DNA of 64,000 nt, taken from positions 434,001 to 498,000 of the forward strand of contig NZ_PTXL01000001.1 in NCBI RefSeq assembly GCF_004343775.1, written 5' to 3'. Source of the DNA: Burkholderia sp. SRS-46 (GTDB lineage: Bacteria; Pseudomonadota; Gammaproteobacteria; Burkholderiales; Burkholderiaceae). The notes beneath the pieces are model-generated. The model saw nothing but the letters and a program-made list of their open reading frames with translations, was not told the origin of the DNA and ran no database searches. Positions within the stretch are counted from its first letter, which is position 1, and each line of letters begins with the position of its first letter. Made by a program: the position numbers and the translations under genes. This document shows, piece by piece, positions 9,481 to 18,903 of this stretch.

Positions 9481-10281
9481 TTGGCGAGAACGAAAACCAC
9501 GCGCGCAGCCCCGGCCCCCGGCGCCGGCGTGATCTTCGCGTTGCGCGCGATCGGTCTCGTGCTGCTCGCCCGGTGGCTGTTCTCGATGTCCCAGATGGGC
9601 TATCGCGCATCGCTGTCGGCGATGGCGTCGTCGCCTTGGGCGTTCGTCTACCTGGTGCTGATGTTCCTGCTGCTCGCGTTGCCGGGCGCGATGGCGCGCG
9701 CCGAGCGCCCGTTCCATCCGCTGCCGCAATGGCTGCGCCAGGCGCTGCGGTTTTTCGCGCTGATCGGTTTCCTGTTCGCCGTGTGGTCGATCGGCGTCTA
9801 TGCGTGGGCGGCCGGCTGGCGCCACGCGCTGCATGCGGTGACCGCGACCAACGGCTGGGTCGTCGCCGCGCCGGCGCTGTATGCGGCCGTCATCTGGATC
9901 TGCCGGCCGCGGCCGCTGTGGCGCACCAACGTCGCCGCGCGGCGCTTCGCGGTCGGCCGCTACGCCATCTCCCTCGACACGCTCACCCGTACCGCGATCG
10001 TCTGGATGGAAAGCCGCAAGGTCGGCCAGTACGACGCGCGCGAACTGTCGGTGCGCTGGCCCGGCCGCACCGCGCCGGCCGGCCAGCCGGATGCCGGGCA
10101 GGCGCCTGTCGCGCCGCCGCGCCGCACGGGCGGGTTCAAGCGGCAGAAAGTCGAGCTGCTGTGGGATTCGCCGGCGGCCGTCGGCCATAACCGGCAGATC
10201 GTGATGCGCGCGCCGCTCGCCACCGAGGGCGACCGCGTCGCGGTGCTCGCGCTCGACGCGGCGCTCAAGCAAATCGTCTGA
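9481..10281 (+). CDS. Hypothetical membrane protein, function not recognised
   Basis: A 266-residue protein I do not recognise. Residues about 15-35, 50-70, 95-115 and 130-150 are hydrophobic helices; the second half (from about 160) is soluble, basic and Pro/Ala-rich, containing the phrase RFAVGRYAISLDTLTRTAIVW and ending in a compact domain with KRQKVELLWDSP. TTG 9481 is preferred over ATG 9430 because GAGGAG lies 7 bases upstream and the ATG falls in a -10 box. It follows the glycosyltransferase but is separated by a terminator and has its own promoter-like element, so linkage is uncertain. Confidence 0.75.
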   Translation: MARTKTTRAAPAPGAGVIFALRAIGLVLLARWLFSMSQMGYRASLSAMASSPWAFVYLVLMFLLLALPGAMARAERPFHPLPQWLRQALRFFALIGFLFAVWSIGVYAWAAGWRHALHAVTATNGWVVAAPALYAAVIWICRPRPLWRTNVAARRFAVGRYAISLDTLTRTAIVWMESRKVGQYDARELSVRWPGRTAPAGQPDAGQAPVAPPRRTGGFKRQKVELLWDSPAAVGHNRQIVMRAPLATEGDRVAVLALDAALKQIV

Positions 10282-10301
10282 CGGCGCGGCCGGCCCAGTG
10301 C

Positions 10302-10322
10302 GGCCGGCGAGGGCCGCCGGCC
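10302..10322. terminator. GC-rich hairpin between convergent genes
   Basis: An 8-bp stem GGCCGGCG/CGCCGGCC (10302-10309 with 10315-10322) and a 5-nt loop lie between the membrane-protein stop and the gudD stop. There is no T-run, so termination is only possible, not shown. Confidence 0.35.
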
Positions 10323-10329
10323 ACGCCGC

Positions 10330-11682
10330 TCAGCGCACGAGGCACGGGCGCTTGTTGTCGAACGTCCACCCCGGAATCAGGTACTGCATCGCCGCCGCGT
10401 CGTCGCGCGCGCCGAGGCCGTGCTGCTTGTACAGCTCGTGCGCGACCGCGACCGCGTCCATGTCGAGCTCGACGCCAAGCCCCGGCCGCTTCGGCACGTC
10501 CACCTGCCCGTTCTCGATCTTCAGCGGCTCGCGCGTGAGGCACTCGCCGTCCTGCCAGATCCAGTGCGTGTCGATGGCCGTGACCTTGCCGGGCGCGGCC
10601 GCCGCGACGTGCGTGAACATCGCGAGCGACACGTCGAAGTGGTTGTTCGAATGCGAGCCCCACGTGAGATCCCAGTCGCGGCACATCTGCGCGACGCGCA
10701 CCGAACCCTGCATCGTCCAGAAATGCGGGTCGGCGAGCGGGATGTCGACCGCGTGCAACTGCACCGCGTGGCCCATCTGCCGCCAGTCGGTCGCGATCAT
10801 GTTGGTCGCCGTCGGCAGGCCGGTCGCGCGGCGGAATTCCGCCATCACCTCGCGGCCCGAGTAGCCGTTTTCCGCGCCGCATGGGTCTTCCGCATACGCG
10901 AGCACGTGATGCTGGTCGCGGCACAGCCGCACGGCTTCGTCGAGCGACCACGCGCCGTTCGGGTCGAGCGTCACGCGCGCGTCCCGGAAGCGCTCGGCAA
11001 GCGCGGTCACCGCGTCGATCTCGCGCGCGCCCTCGAACACGCCACCCTTCAGCTTGAAGTCGTTGAAGCCGTAGCGCTCGTGCGCGGCCTCGGCGAGCCG
11101 CACGACGCCCTCGGGCGTCAGCGCGGGCTCGTTGCGCACGCGCGTCCATGCGTCGGTCGCGCCGCTGCTGTCGCGGTAGGGCAGCGCGGTTTGCGTGCGG
11201 TCGCCGACGTAGAACAGGTAGCCGAGCATCTCGACGCGCTCGCGCTGCTGGCCTTCGCCGAGCAGGGCAGCGACGGGCACGCCGAGGTGCTGGCCGAGCA
11301 GGTCGAGCAGCGCGGCCTCGAGCGCGGTGACCGCGTGGATCGTCGTGCGCAGATCGAAGGTCTGCAGGCCGCGGCCGCCCGCATCGCGGTCCGCGAAGCG
11401 GCGGCGCACGTCGTTGAGCACGGCGTGGTAGTTGCCGACCGGCTGGCCGACCACCAGCGCGCGTGCATCGTCGAGCGTGCGGCGGATGCTTTCGCCGCCC
11501 GGCACTTCGCCGACGCCCGTGCGCCCCGCGCTGTCCGTCAGGATCACGAGGTTGCGGGTGAAGAACGGGCCGTGCGCGCCGCTCAGGTTGAGCAGCATGC
11601 TGTCGTGGCCGGCGACCGGGATCGCTTGCAGGTCGACGATGCGCGGCGTGTCGTGAGGAGGCGTGGAAGTGGCGGCGTTCAT
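10330..11682 (-). CDS. gudD: D-glucarate dehydratase
   Basis: Enolase-superfamily enzyme (450 residues) removing water from D-glucarate to give 5-keto-4-deoxyglucarate, the entry step of glucarate catabolism. The acid/base lysines are in FKLKGG (about residues 207-210), metal ligands in LDPNGAW, AEDPCG and TNM, and the catalytic histidine in [12 protein letters not shown] (about 342). Start ATG 11682 gives the usual length; upstream in-frame codons to 11724 are not conserved-looking. It is divergent from a GntR/FadR-type regulator that probably controls it. No glucarate transporter or aldolase gene is adjacent. Confidence 0.93.
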   Translation of the reverse strand: MNAATSTPPHDTPRIVDLQAIPVAGHDSMLLNLSGAHGPFFTRNLVILTDSAGRTGVGEVPGGESIRRTLDDARALVVGQPVGNYHAVLNDVRRRFADRDAGGRGLQTFDLRTTIHAVTALEAALLDLLGQHLGVPVAALLGEGQQRERVEMLGYLFYVGDRTQTALPYRDSSGATDAWTRVRNEPALTPEGVVRLAEAAHERYGFNDFKLKGGVFEGAREIDAVTALAERFRDARVTLDPNGAWSLDEAVRLCRDQHHVLAYAEDPCGAENGYSGREVMAEFRRATGLPTATNMIATDWRQMGHAVQLHAVDIPLADPHFWTMQGSVRVAQMCRDWDLTWGSHSNNHFDVSLAMFTHVAAAAPGKVTAIDTHWIWQDGECLTREPLKIENGQVDVPKRPGLGVELDMDAVAVAHELYKQHGLGARDDAAAMQYLIPGWTFDNKRPCLVR

Positions 11683-11718
11683 GGGCGGCGATGGCAAAAG
11701 GGTGGGCGGTGCCGTGCG

Positions 11719-11735
11719 CGGCAAAAGCTTTGCCG
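11719..11735. promoter_or_regulatory. Palindrome CGGCAAA-AGC-TTTGCCG in the gudD leader
   Basis: A perfect 7+7 inverted repeat with a 3-base centre lies about 37-53 bases upstream of the gudD start. It could be an operator or an mRNA hairpin near the start codon; nothing in the sequence decides between these. Confidence 0.4.
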
Positions 11736-11864
11736 TGCCCGGCAGGAGGTGCGATCATTCGACAACCGACGTGCGCGGATCGTCCACGACCGCCGCATCA
11801 AGGCAATCCATTCAGGATAGCGGTGCGAAACGCCCGATGTGAGGAGACAGATACAGTGATCATC

Positions 11865-11895
11865 AGTCGTCGGATGACTTGTGACGCAGTATAAT
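11865..11895 (+). promoter_or_regulatory. gudD/gntR divergent control region: operator and -10 box
   Basis: AGTCGTC-G-GATGACT (11865-11879) is a near-perfect palindrome (6 of 7 pairs) of the size bound by FadR-subfamily GntR proteins. TATAAT at 11890-11895 is a consensus -10 on the + strand for the regulator, and the palindrome covers the position of its -35, so binding would block the gene's own transcription. A related copy occurs at 12803-12820. Confidence 0.55.
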
Positions 11896-11970
11896 GAATC
11901 ATCGGCTTTCGCTCAAACCCCGCGTAAACCCTCGGCTCACCTCAAGATTATTCAATAAGGAACCGGCCAC

Positions 11971-12732
11971 ATGTCCGTGCCTACGCTCCCCGCAGTGCCG
12001 CGTCGCCGCGCACGCAGCCTCGCGCAAGATGTCGTCGACGCGCTCACCGCGCAGATCGAAAACGGCACGCTGCGCCCCGGCGACAAGCTGCCGACCGAAA
12101 CCGAAGTGATGGCGACGCAAGGCGTGAGCCGCACGGTCGTGCGCGAGGCGATCTCGCGGATGCAGGCGAGCGGCCTCGTTGAAACGCGTCACGGCATCGG
12201 CAGCTTCGTGCTGGAGCCGTCGCGCCGCCAGGCGCTCGGCATCGATCCCGCGACGATCACGACGCTGCGCGACGTGCTCGCGGTGCTCGAACTGCGCATC
12301 AGCCTCGAGAGCGAGTGCGCGAGCCTCGCCGCGCAGCGCGCGAACGACGCCGATCTCGCCGCGCTGCGGCGCGCGCTCGACGCGATCGCGTCGGGCTCGG
12401 GCGGCGGCCGCGACACTGCGCAGCTCGACTACCAGTTCCATCTGCAGATCGCGCAATCGACCGGCAACCGGTATTTCGTCGACATCATGACCCAGCTCGG
12501 CGCGTCGATCATCCCGCGCACGCGGGTGAATTCCGCGCGCTTCGCCGGCGACGACCTGGAGCGCTACGTGGGCCGGCTGAACCACGAGCACGAGGACATC
12601 TACGAAGCGATCGCGCGCCACGATCCGGAAGCGGCGCGCGCCGCGATGCGCACGCATCTGACCAACAGCCGCGAGCGGCTGCGCCGCGCGCACGAGGCGG
12701 CCGAAGCGGAGCGCGACGCGCACGCGGAGTAA
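11971..12732 (+). CDS. GntR family regulator, FadR/FCD subfamily (probable glucarate regulator)
   Basis: A 253-residue DNA-binding protein. Winged helix at residues 15-80 with the family phrases IENGTLRPGDKLPTE and GVSRTVVREAISRMQASGLVE; FCD ligand domain from about 95 to 235, with metal/ligand-site residues in LDYQFHLQIAQSTGN and NHEHEDIYEAI. FCD domains bind small carboxylates, matching control of the divergent glucarate dehydratase. AAGGAA lies 8 bases before ATG 11971. Autoregulation is likely from the operator over its promoter. Confidence 0.85.
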   Translation: MSVPTLPAVPRRRARSLAQDVVDALTAQIENGTLRPGDKLPTETEVMATQGVSRTVVREAISRMQASGLVETRHGIGSFVLEPSRRQALGIDPATITTLRDVLAVLELRISLESECASLAAQRANDADLAALRRALDAIASGSGGGRDTAQLDYQFHLQIAQSTGNRYFVDIMTQLGASIIPRTRVNSARFAGDDLERYVGRLNHEHEDIYEAIARHDPEAARAAMRTHLTNSRERLRRAHEAAEAERDAHAE

Positions 12733-12802
12733 AGGCAGGCGGGGCGGCCCGGCCGGCAGGGCGGGGCCGCCTCCGATCGGAGGGCATGCCGGTCGCCGGC
12801 AA

Positions 12803-12820
12803 CATCAGTCGTCGTATGAT
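12803..12820. promoter_or_regulatory. Orphan second copy of the GntR-region motif
   Basis: Shares the first 12 bases CATCAGTCGTCG with 11861-11872 and continues TATGAT where the first copy has GATGAC. It lies 70 bases after the regulator stop, between two convergent genes, where no promoter is expected. Confidence 0.4.
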
Positions 12821-12822
12821 AT

Positions 12823-12856
12823 GCCGGGCCCGTTCGGCATGATGAACCGGCCCGGC
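12823..12856. terminator. Hairpin between convergent gntR and binding-protein genes
   Basis: A 13-bp stem with one mismatch (12823-12835 with 12844-12856) and an 8-nt loop. It is positioned to end either gene but lacks a T-run. Confidence 0.45.
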
Positions 12857-12905
12857 GGCGCGGTGCCCGTTTTCCGGGGTTCGCCGCCGGGCTCGTGCCG
12901 CGCGA

Positions 12906-14048
12906 TCAGCCGCCGTTCGTCACGATCGTCTTCCAGTTGCCGCCCTTCACCTGGTAGAGCGTCGACATGCCGCTCTTGAGCGAGCCGTCGTTCGCGAACG
13001 AGATGCGGCCGGTGATCCCTTCGAAGTCGATCTTCTTCAGCGCCGGGCGATAGACCTTCGGATCGGTCGAGCCGGCCGCCTGCATCGCCTTGATCGCGGC
13101 CCAGGTCGCGTCGTAGCCGAACTGCGCGTACGACAGCACGTCGACGCCGAAGCGCTTCTTGAAGCGCTGCTCGAAATCCTTCCCCTGCGGCAGCTCGTCG
13201 AGCGGCCGGCCGTATTCCCATGCCATCGCGCCTTCCGCGGCGGGGCCGGCGATCTTGATGAACTCGTTGTCCTTTACGCCGCCGCCGCCGACGAACTGCG
13301 CGTTCAGCCCGAGCTGGCGCATCTGCTTGACGAAGTTCGCGGCGAGCGAGTCGAGGCCGCCGAAGAAGATCAGGTCGGGGTTCTTGCCCTTCAGGCTGGT
13401 GATCTGCGCGCGGAAGTCGACCGCCTGGTTGCTGGTGAACTCGCGCGCGACGATCGCGCCGCCGGCCGCCTTCACCGCCTTCTCGAATTCGTCGGCCTCG
13501 CCCTGGCCGAACGCGGTGCGGTCGTCGACGATCGCGATGCGCTTGGCCTTGGTCACGTCGACCGCGTACTTGCCCGCGTTGCCGGCGTTCTGGCCGTCGG
13601 TCGCGATCACCATGAACATGTTCGCGAGCCCGCGCGCGGTGAGCGTCGGGTTGGTCGCGGCCGGATCGATGACGGGAATGCCCGCCTTGTCGTAGACGAC
13701 CGACGCCGGAATCGTCGTGCCCGAATTGAAGTGGCCGACGACGACCGATACGTTCTTGTCGACGAGGCTCTGCGCGGCCTGCACGCCGATGCGCGGGTCG
13801 GCCTGGTCGTCCTGCACGACGAGCTCGAAGCGCGCCGGCTTGCCGGCGATCTGCACCTTCTGCGCGACGGCGTCGTCGAGCGCGAGCTGGACGCCGTTCT
13901 GCAGATCCTTGCCGTAGCCGGCGTTGACGCCGGTGAGCGGCGCGGCGAAGCCGACCTTGACGGCATCGTCGGCCGCGGCGGCCTGATGCGCGATGACGGC
14001 GAGTGCGGAGGCGAGCGAGACGGACAGCAGCGAATGGCGGAATCTCAT
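12906..14048 (-). CDS. ABC transporter periplasmic binding protein, branched-chain amino acid (LivJ-like) type
   Basis: A 380-residue type I periplasmic binding protein. Residues 1-26 are a signal peptide ending AHQAAAA. The mature start VKVGFAAPLTGVNAGYGKDLQNGVQLALDD-like region and VVGHFNSGTTIPAS are typical of LivJ/LivK ligand pockets. AAGGAA lies 6 bases before ATG 14048; the longer open frame to 14273 is leader. No permease or ATPase gene is adjacent, so it either serves an unlinked transporter or acts as an orphan; the ligand is inferred only at the level of an amino acid or related small molecule. Confidence 0.88.
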   Translation of the reverse strand: MRFRHSLLSVSLASALAVIAHQAAAADDAVKVGFAAPLTGVNAGYGKDLQNGVQLALDDAVAQKVQIAGKPARFELVVQDDQADPRIGVQAAQSLVDKNVSVVVGHFNSGTTIPASVVYDKAGIPVIDPAATNPTLTARGLANMFMVIATDGQNAGNAGKYAVDVTKAKRIAIVDDRTAFGQGEADEFEKAVKAAGGAIVAREFTSNQAVDFRAQITSLKGKNPDLIFFGGLDSLAANFVKQMRQLGLNAQFVGGGGVKDNEFIKIAGPAAEGAMAWEYGRPLDELPQGKDFEQRFKKRFGVDVLSYAQFGYDATWAAIKAMQAAGSTDPKVYRPALKKIDFEGITGRISFANDGSLKSGMSTLYQVKGGNWKTIVTNGG

Positions 14049-14370
14049 GTGCGTTCCTTCTAAGGCGAGACACGAATACGCACGCCGGGGCGCGCGCGGG
14101 CGACGCTTCTGCGGGGCCGGCCGGCAGCGGGCCCGAGCGTCTGACGACGATTTATAGGGGGCCAAATTGGACGAGTCTTGTCGATTCGGCGCACGAAACA
14201 TGCGGATTTCCGCACAGCTTCGGCGCGACAAGGGAGAGCGGCGATGAGGGAATTCCCGGGCAGGCGCCGGCACGGGAGCGGGACGGGCAGGACCGGGCGG
14301 GGCGGCGCGCGCCGCGCCCGGCGGGTGGCGTGCCGGCCCCGCTGAGCGGGGCCGGCGCCGGTCGACGGCG
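14049..14370. promoter_or_regulatory. 322-bp intergenic region: binding-protein promoter and phospholipase hairpin
   Basis: On the minus strand TATAAA (14151-14156 on the plus numbering) is a -10-like element about 100 bases before the binding-protein start. At 14332-14356 a perfect 10-bp hairpin GCCGGCCCCG-CTGAG-CGGGGCCGGC lies 14 bases after the phospholipase stop and is its probable terminator, although no T-run follows. The rest holds nothing I can support. Confidence 0.45.
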
Positions 14371-16521
14371 TTACTCGGATTCGGCTTCGGATGCGACGCC
14401 GGCTTCTTCGGACGAAGCCGACGGCTCGGTCCGGATCAGCGGGTCGCTCGTGCTCGGGCGACCCGTCTCGACGTGGCCGGAGAAGCGGCGCAGGAAGCCG
14501 AGCGGCTTGTCGTCGCTGACGGTCAGGTCGTACCAGCCGTTGCTGCCGCGCAGATCCCAGTAGTCGTCGACGCGCGCGCCCGGCGCGAGGTCGAACACGC
14601 GCGGATGGCCGTGGCCGTACGCGCTCGTCACCTTGAGCCGCACCGCGCGGTGGCCGCGGTTCATCAGGCGCAGCGTGATGTTGCCGTTGGCGACGTCGTA
14701 GCCGTAGATCACTTCCGGGTTGACGCTCGCGGGCCCGACCGCCTTCGCGGCGGGGCTGCGGAAGTGGCAGTAGAAGCCGTTCGGGCCGTACACGTCGAGG
14801 TCGTACAGGCCGAGCGACGGCGCGGGGTTCCAGATGTCGGAGATCCGCTTGCCGGCCTCGACCGTATAGGCCCACGGGCCGTCGACGCGGTTGCGCGCCT
14901 GGACCTGGAACGCGGCGCCCGCGCGGCCGGTGTTGGCGAAGGTCAGCCGGAACTGGCCGCTGGCGTTGTCGATCCGGCCGTACGCGAACAGCTCGTACGG
15001 CAGTGCGCGCGCCGGACGCAGGCCGTGCTCCTGCTTCGGCAGCTTCTGCGCGAGCGGCGGGATCGGGATGTAGTCGGGGTGGCGGTTGCGGTCGGGCGGC
15101 GCGTAGCCGCTCGTGTCGGGCAACTGCGGCCAGCTCGCGTCGGCGGTCGCGAAGTCGAACGCGGACGTCAGGTCGCCGCACACCGCGCGCCGCCACGGCG
15201 ACACGTTCGCGGCGGGCACCGCGTACTGCGAGCCGAAGCGCGCCTCGATGAATTGCAGCAGCGACGTGTGATCGAAGGTCTGCGAGCAGACCCAGCCGCC
15301 CTTGGTCCACGGCGACACGACGAGCATCGGCACGCGCGGCCCGAGGCCGTACGGGCCGGCCATGTGGCCGGCGTCGCCGGGGAACGCCTCGTTGGTGGTC
15401 GCGACCGTCGACAGCCCGTTGTCGCGCGATTGCGGCGCGAACGGCGGCGGCACGTGGTCGAAGAAGCCGTCGTTTTCGTCGTAGGTGATGAAGAGCGCGG
15501 TCTTGCTCCACACGTCCGGGTTCGACACGAGCGTCTTCAGCACCTGCTCGATGTACCACGCGCCATAGTTCGCCGGCCAGTTCGGGTGCTCGGAATACGC
15601 CTCCGGCGCGCAGATCCACGACACCTGCGGCAGCGTGCCGTTCCGCACGTCCTGCTGCAGCACGTCGAACAGCGTGCCGCCGGCACTGATGTTGGTGCCG
15701 GTGCGCGCCTTGTCGTACAGCGGCGTGCCGGGCAGCGCGGTGCGGTACTGGTTGAAGTAGAGCAGCGAGTTGTCGCCGTAGTTGCCGATGTACGGGTTTT
15801 GCGTCCAGCCCCACGAGCCGTTCGCGTCGAGACCGGTGCCGATGTCCTGGTAGATCTTCCACGACACGCCGGCCTGCTCGAGCACTTCCGGATAGGTGCT
15901 CCAGCCGTAGCCCTTCTCCTCGTTGCCGAGCACGGGGCCGCCGCCCGTGCCGTCGTTGCCGACGTAGCCCGTCCACATGTAGTAGCGGTTCGGGTCGGTC
16001 GAGCTCGGGATCGCGCAGTGGTACGCGTCGCAGATCGTGAACGCGTCGGCGAGCTGGTAGTGGAACGGGATGTCGTCGCGCTTCAGGTACGCCATCGTCG
16101 TGGTGCCCTTGTTCGGTACCCATTGGTCGTAGCGGCCTTTGTTCCACGCGGCATGCATGTCCTGCCAGCCGTGCGGGAGGTCCTGCAGGAACTGCTGGCC
16201 GAGCTTGTCCGCGCGCGGATGGAACGGCAGCAGCTCCGCGAGGCCGACCGGCTGATGGAACACCGACTTGCCGTTCGCGAGGCGCAGCGCGCGCGGATCG
16301 CCGAAGCCGCGCACGCCGCGCAGCGTGCCGAAGTAATGGTCGAACGAGCGGTTCTCCTGCATCAGGATCACGACGTGCTCGATGTCGCGGATCGTGCCGG
16401 TGCGGCGATTCGCGGGAATCGCGAGCGCATCGCGGATCACGGGCGGGAAGAGGTTCAGTGTGGCAGCGCCGGCGGTGCCGGCGGCAAGACGCAGGAAGTC
16501 ACGACGGTTCGATCGGGTCAT
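14371..16521 (-). CDS. plcN: Phospholipase C, phosphocholine-specific, Tat-exported
   Basis: A 716-residue enzyme of the phosphoesterase (PLC/AcpA) family that splits phosphatidylcholine and related lipids. Twin-arginine signal SNRRDFLRLAAG at residues 4-15. The active-site opening ENRSFDHYFG follows near residue 55, then TDPNRYYMWTG and TYDENDGFFDHVPPP, and two C-terminal beta domains (about 500-690) typical of bacterial PLCs. Which of the haemolytic or non-haemolytic types it is cannot be proven here; symbol by closest resemblance. Start ATG 16521 places the Tat motif correctly. Confidence 0.88.
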   Translation of the reverse strand: MTRSNRRDFLRLAAGTAGAATLNLFPPVIRDALAIPANRRTGTIRDIEHVVILMQENRSFDHYFGTLRGVRGFGDPRALRLANGKSVFHQPVGLAELLPFHPRADKLGQQFLQDLPHGWQDMHAAWNKGRYDQWVPNKGTTTMAYLKRDDIPFHYQLADAFTICDAYHCAIPSSTDPNRYYMWTGYVGNDGTGGGPVLGNEEKGYGWSTYPEVLEQAGVSWKIYQDIGTGLDANGSWGWTQNPYIGNYGDNSLLYFNQYRTALPGTPLYDKARTGTNISAGGTLFDVLQQDVRNGTLPQVSWICAPEAYSEHPNWPANYGAWYIEQVLKTLVSNPDVWSKTALFITYDENDGFFDHVPPPFAPQSRDNGLSTVATTNEAFPGDAGHMAGPYGLGPRVPMLVVSPWTKGGWVCSQTFDHTSLLQFIEARFGSQYAVPAANVSPWRRAVCGDLTSAFDFATADASWPQLPDTSGYAPPDRNRHPDYIPIPPLAQKLPKQEHGLRPARALPYELFAYGRIDNASGQFRLTFANTGRAGAAFQVQARNRVDGPWAYTVEAGKRISDIWNPAPSLGLYDLDVYGPNGFYCHFRSPAAKAVGPASVNPEVIYGYDVANGNITLRLMNRGHRAVRLKVTSAYGHGHPRVFDLAPGARVDDYWDLRGSNGWYDLTVSDDKPLGFLRRFSGHVETGRPSTSDPLIRTEPSASSEEAGVASEAESE

Positions 16522-16733
16522 GGTCGGTATCGTGCGGAAAGGGTGGGAGCCGGATGGCGGGGAGTGATGCAAGCGTGCTGGCCCGGCGCGCGTGGGCGAG
16601 CCGTACCGGGCCGTGCCGCCGCGAGCATAGCGGCGAAACGGTGTCATTCATGTGAAGTGGCGGAAACGTTTGCGCGGGCGGGCCGGGTAAGCCCGTGCGG
16701 TGCGCGTCGGGTGTCGTCACGCGGCGCGCGCCG

Positions 16734-17594
16734 TCAGACGTCGGTGACCCACGCGCCGAACCATTCGCTCGGGCTGGCGATCTCGTCCTGCGCGGCGATC
16801 AGTTCCAGCTCGTAGCGGCGCGCGTCGTAGGTCGCCTTGACGACCGCGTGCACGGCCGCGAGCGTGTGTTCGAACGCGGCGCGCACCGAGTCGCCGCGCA
16901 GCCGCCGCGCGACGAAGACGGCGCTCGTCAGGTCGCCGACGCCGACCGGATGGCGCGGGAATGCGTACAGCGGGCGCTGGCCGATCCACGCTTCGGTCTC
17001 GGTGACGGCCAGCATGTTGAAGCGATCGGCGGGGCTGTTGCGGTCGTGCAGGTGCTTGACTAGCACGATTTGCGGGCCGCGGCGGATCAGCGCGCGGCAG
17101 GCTTCGACCGCTTCGGCGACGGTCTCGATGCGCCGCCCGGCGAGCTTCTGCAATTCGGTGTGGTTCGGCGACATGCCGTCCGCGAGCGTGGGCATCTCAT
17201 GGACGATGAACTCCTCGACGCCGGGCTCTGGACGGATGCCGCCCGTCTGGCCCATCGCGGGATCGCAGAAGTACCAGGCGTTCGGGTTCATCGCCTTGAC
17301 CGAGCGCACGATCTCGACCGTCGCGCGCGCCTGGGCGGGGGAGCCGAGGAACCCGGAAAGCACCGCGTCGCAGCGCTTGAGCCCGCCGATCGCGGCGATG
17401 CCGTCGACGAGCTGTTCCATCTTCGCGGCGTCGATCGCGCTGCCCGCCCAGTGGCCGTACTGCATGTGGTTCGACAACTGCACGGTGTTGAGCGGCCAGA
17501 CATTGACGCCGAGGCGCTGCATCGGAAACACGGCCGCGCTGTTGCCGGCATGGCCGTAGATCACGTGAGACTGAATGCTGAGGACGTTTTTCAT
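16734..17594 (-). CDS. pdxY: Pyridoxal kinase
   Basis: Ribokinase-fold enzyme phosphorylating pyridoxal in vitamin B6 salvage. At 286 residues it matches PdxY. Family marks: [22 protein letters not shown] at the N-terminus (split here as [13 protein letters not shown] and FPMQRLG), [22 protein letters not shown] and the catalytic [12 protein letters not shown] near residue 220. It runs divergently from the alpha/beta hydrolase gene and lies 212 bases ahead of phospholipase C on the same strand. Confidence 0.95.
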   Translation of the reverse strand: MKNVLSIQSHVIYGHAGNSAAVFPMQRLGVNVWPLNTVQLSNHMQYGHWAGSAIDAAKMEQLVDGIAAIGGLKRCDAVLSGFLGSPAQARATVEIVRSVKAMNPNAWYFCDPAMGQTGGIRPEPGVEEFIVHEMPTLADGMSPNHTELQKLAGRRIETVAEAVEACRALIRRGPQIVLVKHLHDRNSPADRFNMLAVTETEAWIGQRPLYAFPRHPVGVGDLTSAVFVARRLRGDSVRAAFEHTLAAVHAVVKATYDARRYELELIAAQDEIASPSEWFGAWVTDV

Positions 17595-17769
17595 GGGAAT
17601 TCGCCTGCACGCGGGTCAGGGTCACGTCACACGATACCCGAGTTTTTCACATGCGAGAAAGCCACCCGGCAACGGAGTGTTGCGCGCCGTCGTCATCGCG
17701 ACCCGCGTAGAATCGCGTGGCGCGGCGCCGACAGGTCGCCGGCGTGCGTTTCCACTCATCGTCTCCGCC

Positions 17770-18834
17770 ATGCCTTCGATTTGCAAGATGTTGTCCGTAT
17801 TCCGTGTCGCGCTGCTCGGTGCGTGCCTCGCCGCCGCGGGCGCGGCCCCCGTCGCGACGGCGGCGAACCTGGCGCCCGGCGGCAACGACGGGCCCGCCTA
17901 CGGCCCGCGGCTGGAAGGCTTCACGTATCCGGAGCCGGTGCATCGCTACGCGTTCGTGTCGCAGCGCGAGACCGTCGAGATGATGTACATGGACGTGCAG
18001 CCCGCGCACCCGAACGGACACACGGTCGTGCTGCTGCACGGGAAGAACTTCTGCGCGGCGACCTGGGAGGAGACGATCGCGGTGCTGGGCCGCGCCGGGT
18101 ATCGCGTGATCGCGCCGGACCAGATCGGCTTCTGCAAGTCGTCGAAGCCCGAGCGCTACCAGTACAGCTTCCAGCAGCTCGCGCGCAACACGCATGCGCT
18201 GCTCGAATCGCTCGGCGTGAAGAACGCGACGCTCGTCGGCCACTCGACGGGCGGCATGCTCGCGATGCGCTACGCGCTGATGTACCCGAAGGCGACCGAG
18301 CAGCTCGTGCTCGTCAACCCGATCGGCCTCGAGGACTGGAAGGCGCTCGGCGTGCCGCCGCTGTCGGTCGACTACTGGTATGCGCGCGAGCTGAAGACGA
18401 CGGCCGACGGCATCCGCCGCTACGAGCAGGCGACGTACTACGCGGGCAAGTGGGCGCCGTCGTACGAGCGCTGGGTGCAGATGCTCGCGGGGATGTACCG
18501 CGGGCCCGGCCGCGAGACGGTGGCGTGGCACTCCGCGCTGCTGTACGACATGATCTTCACGCAGCCGGTCATCTACGAGATGGGCGCGATCCGCGTGCCG
18601 ACCTTGCTGCTGATCGGCGACAAGGACACCACGGCGATCGGCAAGGACGTCGCGCCGCCTGAAGTCCACGCGAAGCTCGGCCATTATCCGGAGCTCGCGA
18701 AGCGCACGCTGGTGGCGATCCCCGGTGCGCAGCTCGTCGAATTCCCGACGCTCGGCCACGCGCCGCAGATCCAGGATCCGGACACGTTCCACAAGGCGCT
18801 GCTCGACGGGCTCGCGCAGGCGCACCCGCAGTAA
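17770..18834 (+). CDS. Exported alpha/beta hydrolase
   Basis: A 354-residue protein with a signal peptide (residues 1-34, core FRVALLGACLAAAGAA). The fold is alpha/beta hydrolase: oxyanion segment LLHGKNFCAATW, nucleophile elbow VGHSTGGMLA (Ser near residue 160), acid in GDKDT and histidine in LGHAPQ. It resembles epoxide-hydrolase/haloperoxidase relatives, but the substrate is unknown. ATG 17770 is chosen because it precedes the signal peptide; the frame upstream to 17575 overlaps the pdxY promoter. Confidence 0.85.
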   Translation: MPSICKMLSVFRVALLGACLAAAGAAPVATAANLAPGGNDGPAYGPRLEGFTYPEPVHRYAFVSQRETVEMMYMDVQPAHPNGHTVVLLHGKNFCAATWEETIAVLGRAGYRVIAPDQIGFCKSSKPERYQYSFQQLARNTHALLESLGVKNATLVGHSTGGMLAMRYALMYPKATEQLVLVNPIGLEDWKALGVPPLSVDYWYARELKTTADGIRRYEQATYYAGKWAPSYERWVQMLAGMYRGPGRETVAWHSALLYDMIFTQPVIYEMGAIRVPTLLLIGDKDTTAIGKDVAPPEVHAKLGHYPELAKRTLVAIPGAQLVEFPTLGHAPQIQDPDTFHKALLDGLAQAHPQ

Positions 18835-18903
18835 CGGCGCGCACGCGACGCCGGCGGGCGCGCGGATCCGCGCGGCCGGCCGGTCCCTCGTGGCGCGAGC
18901 CGC

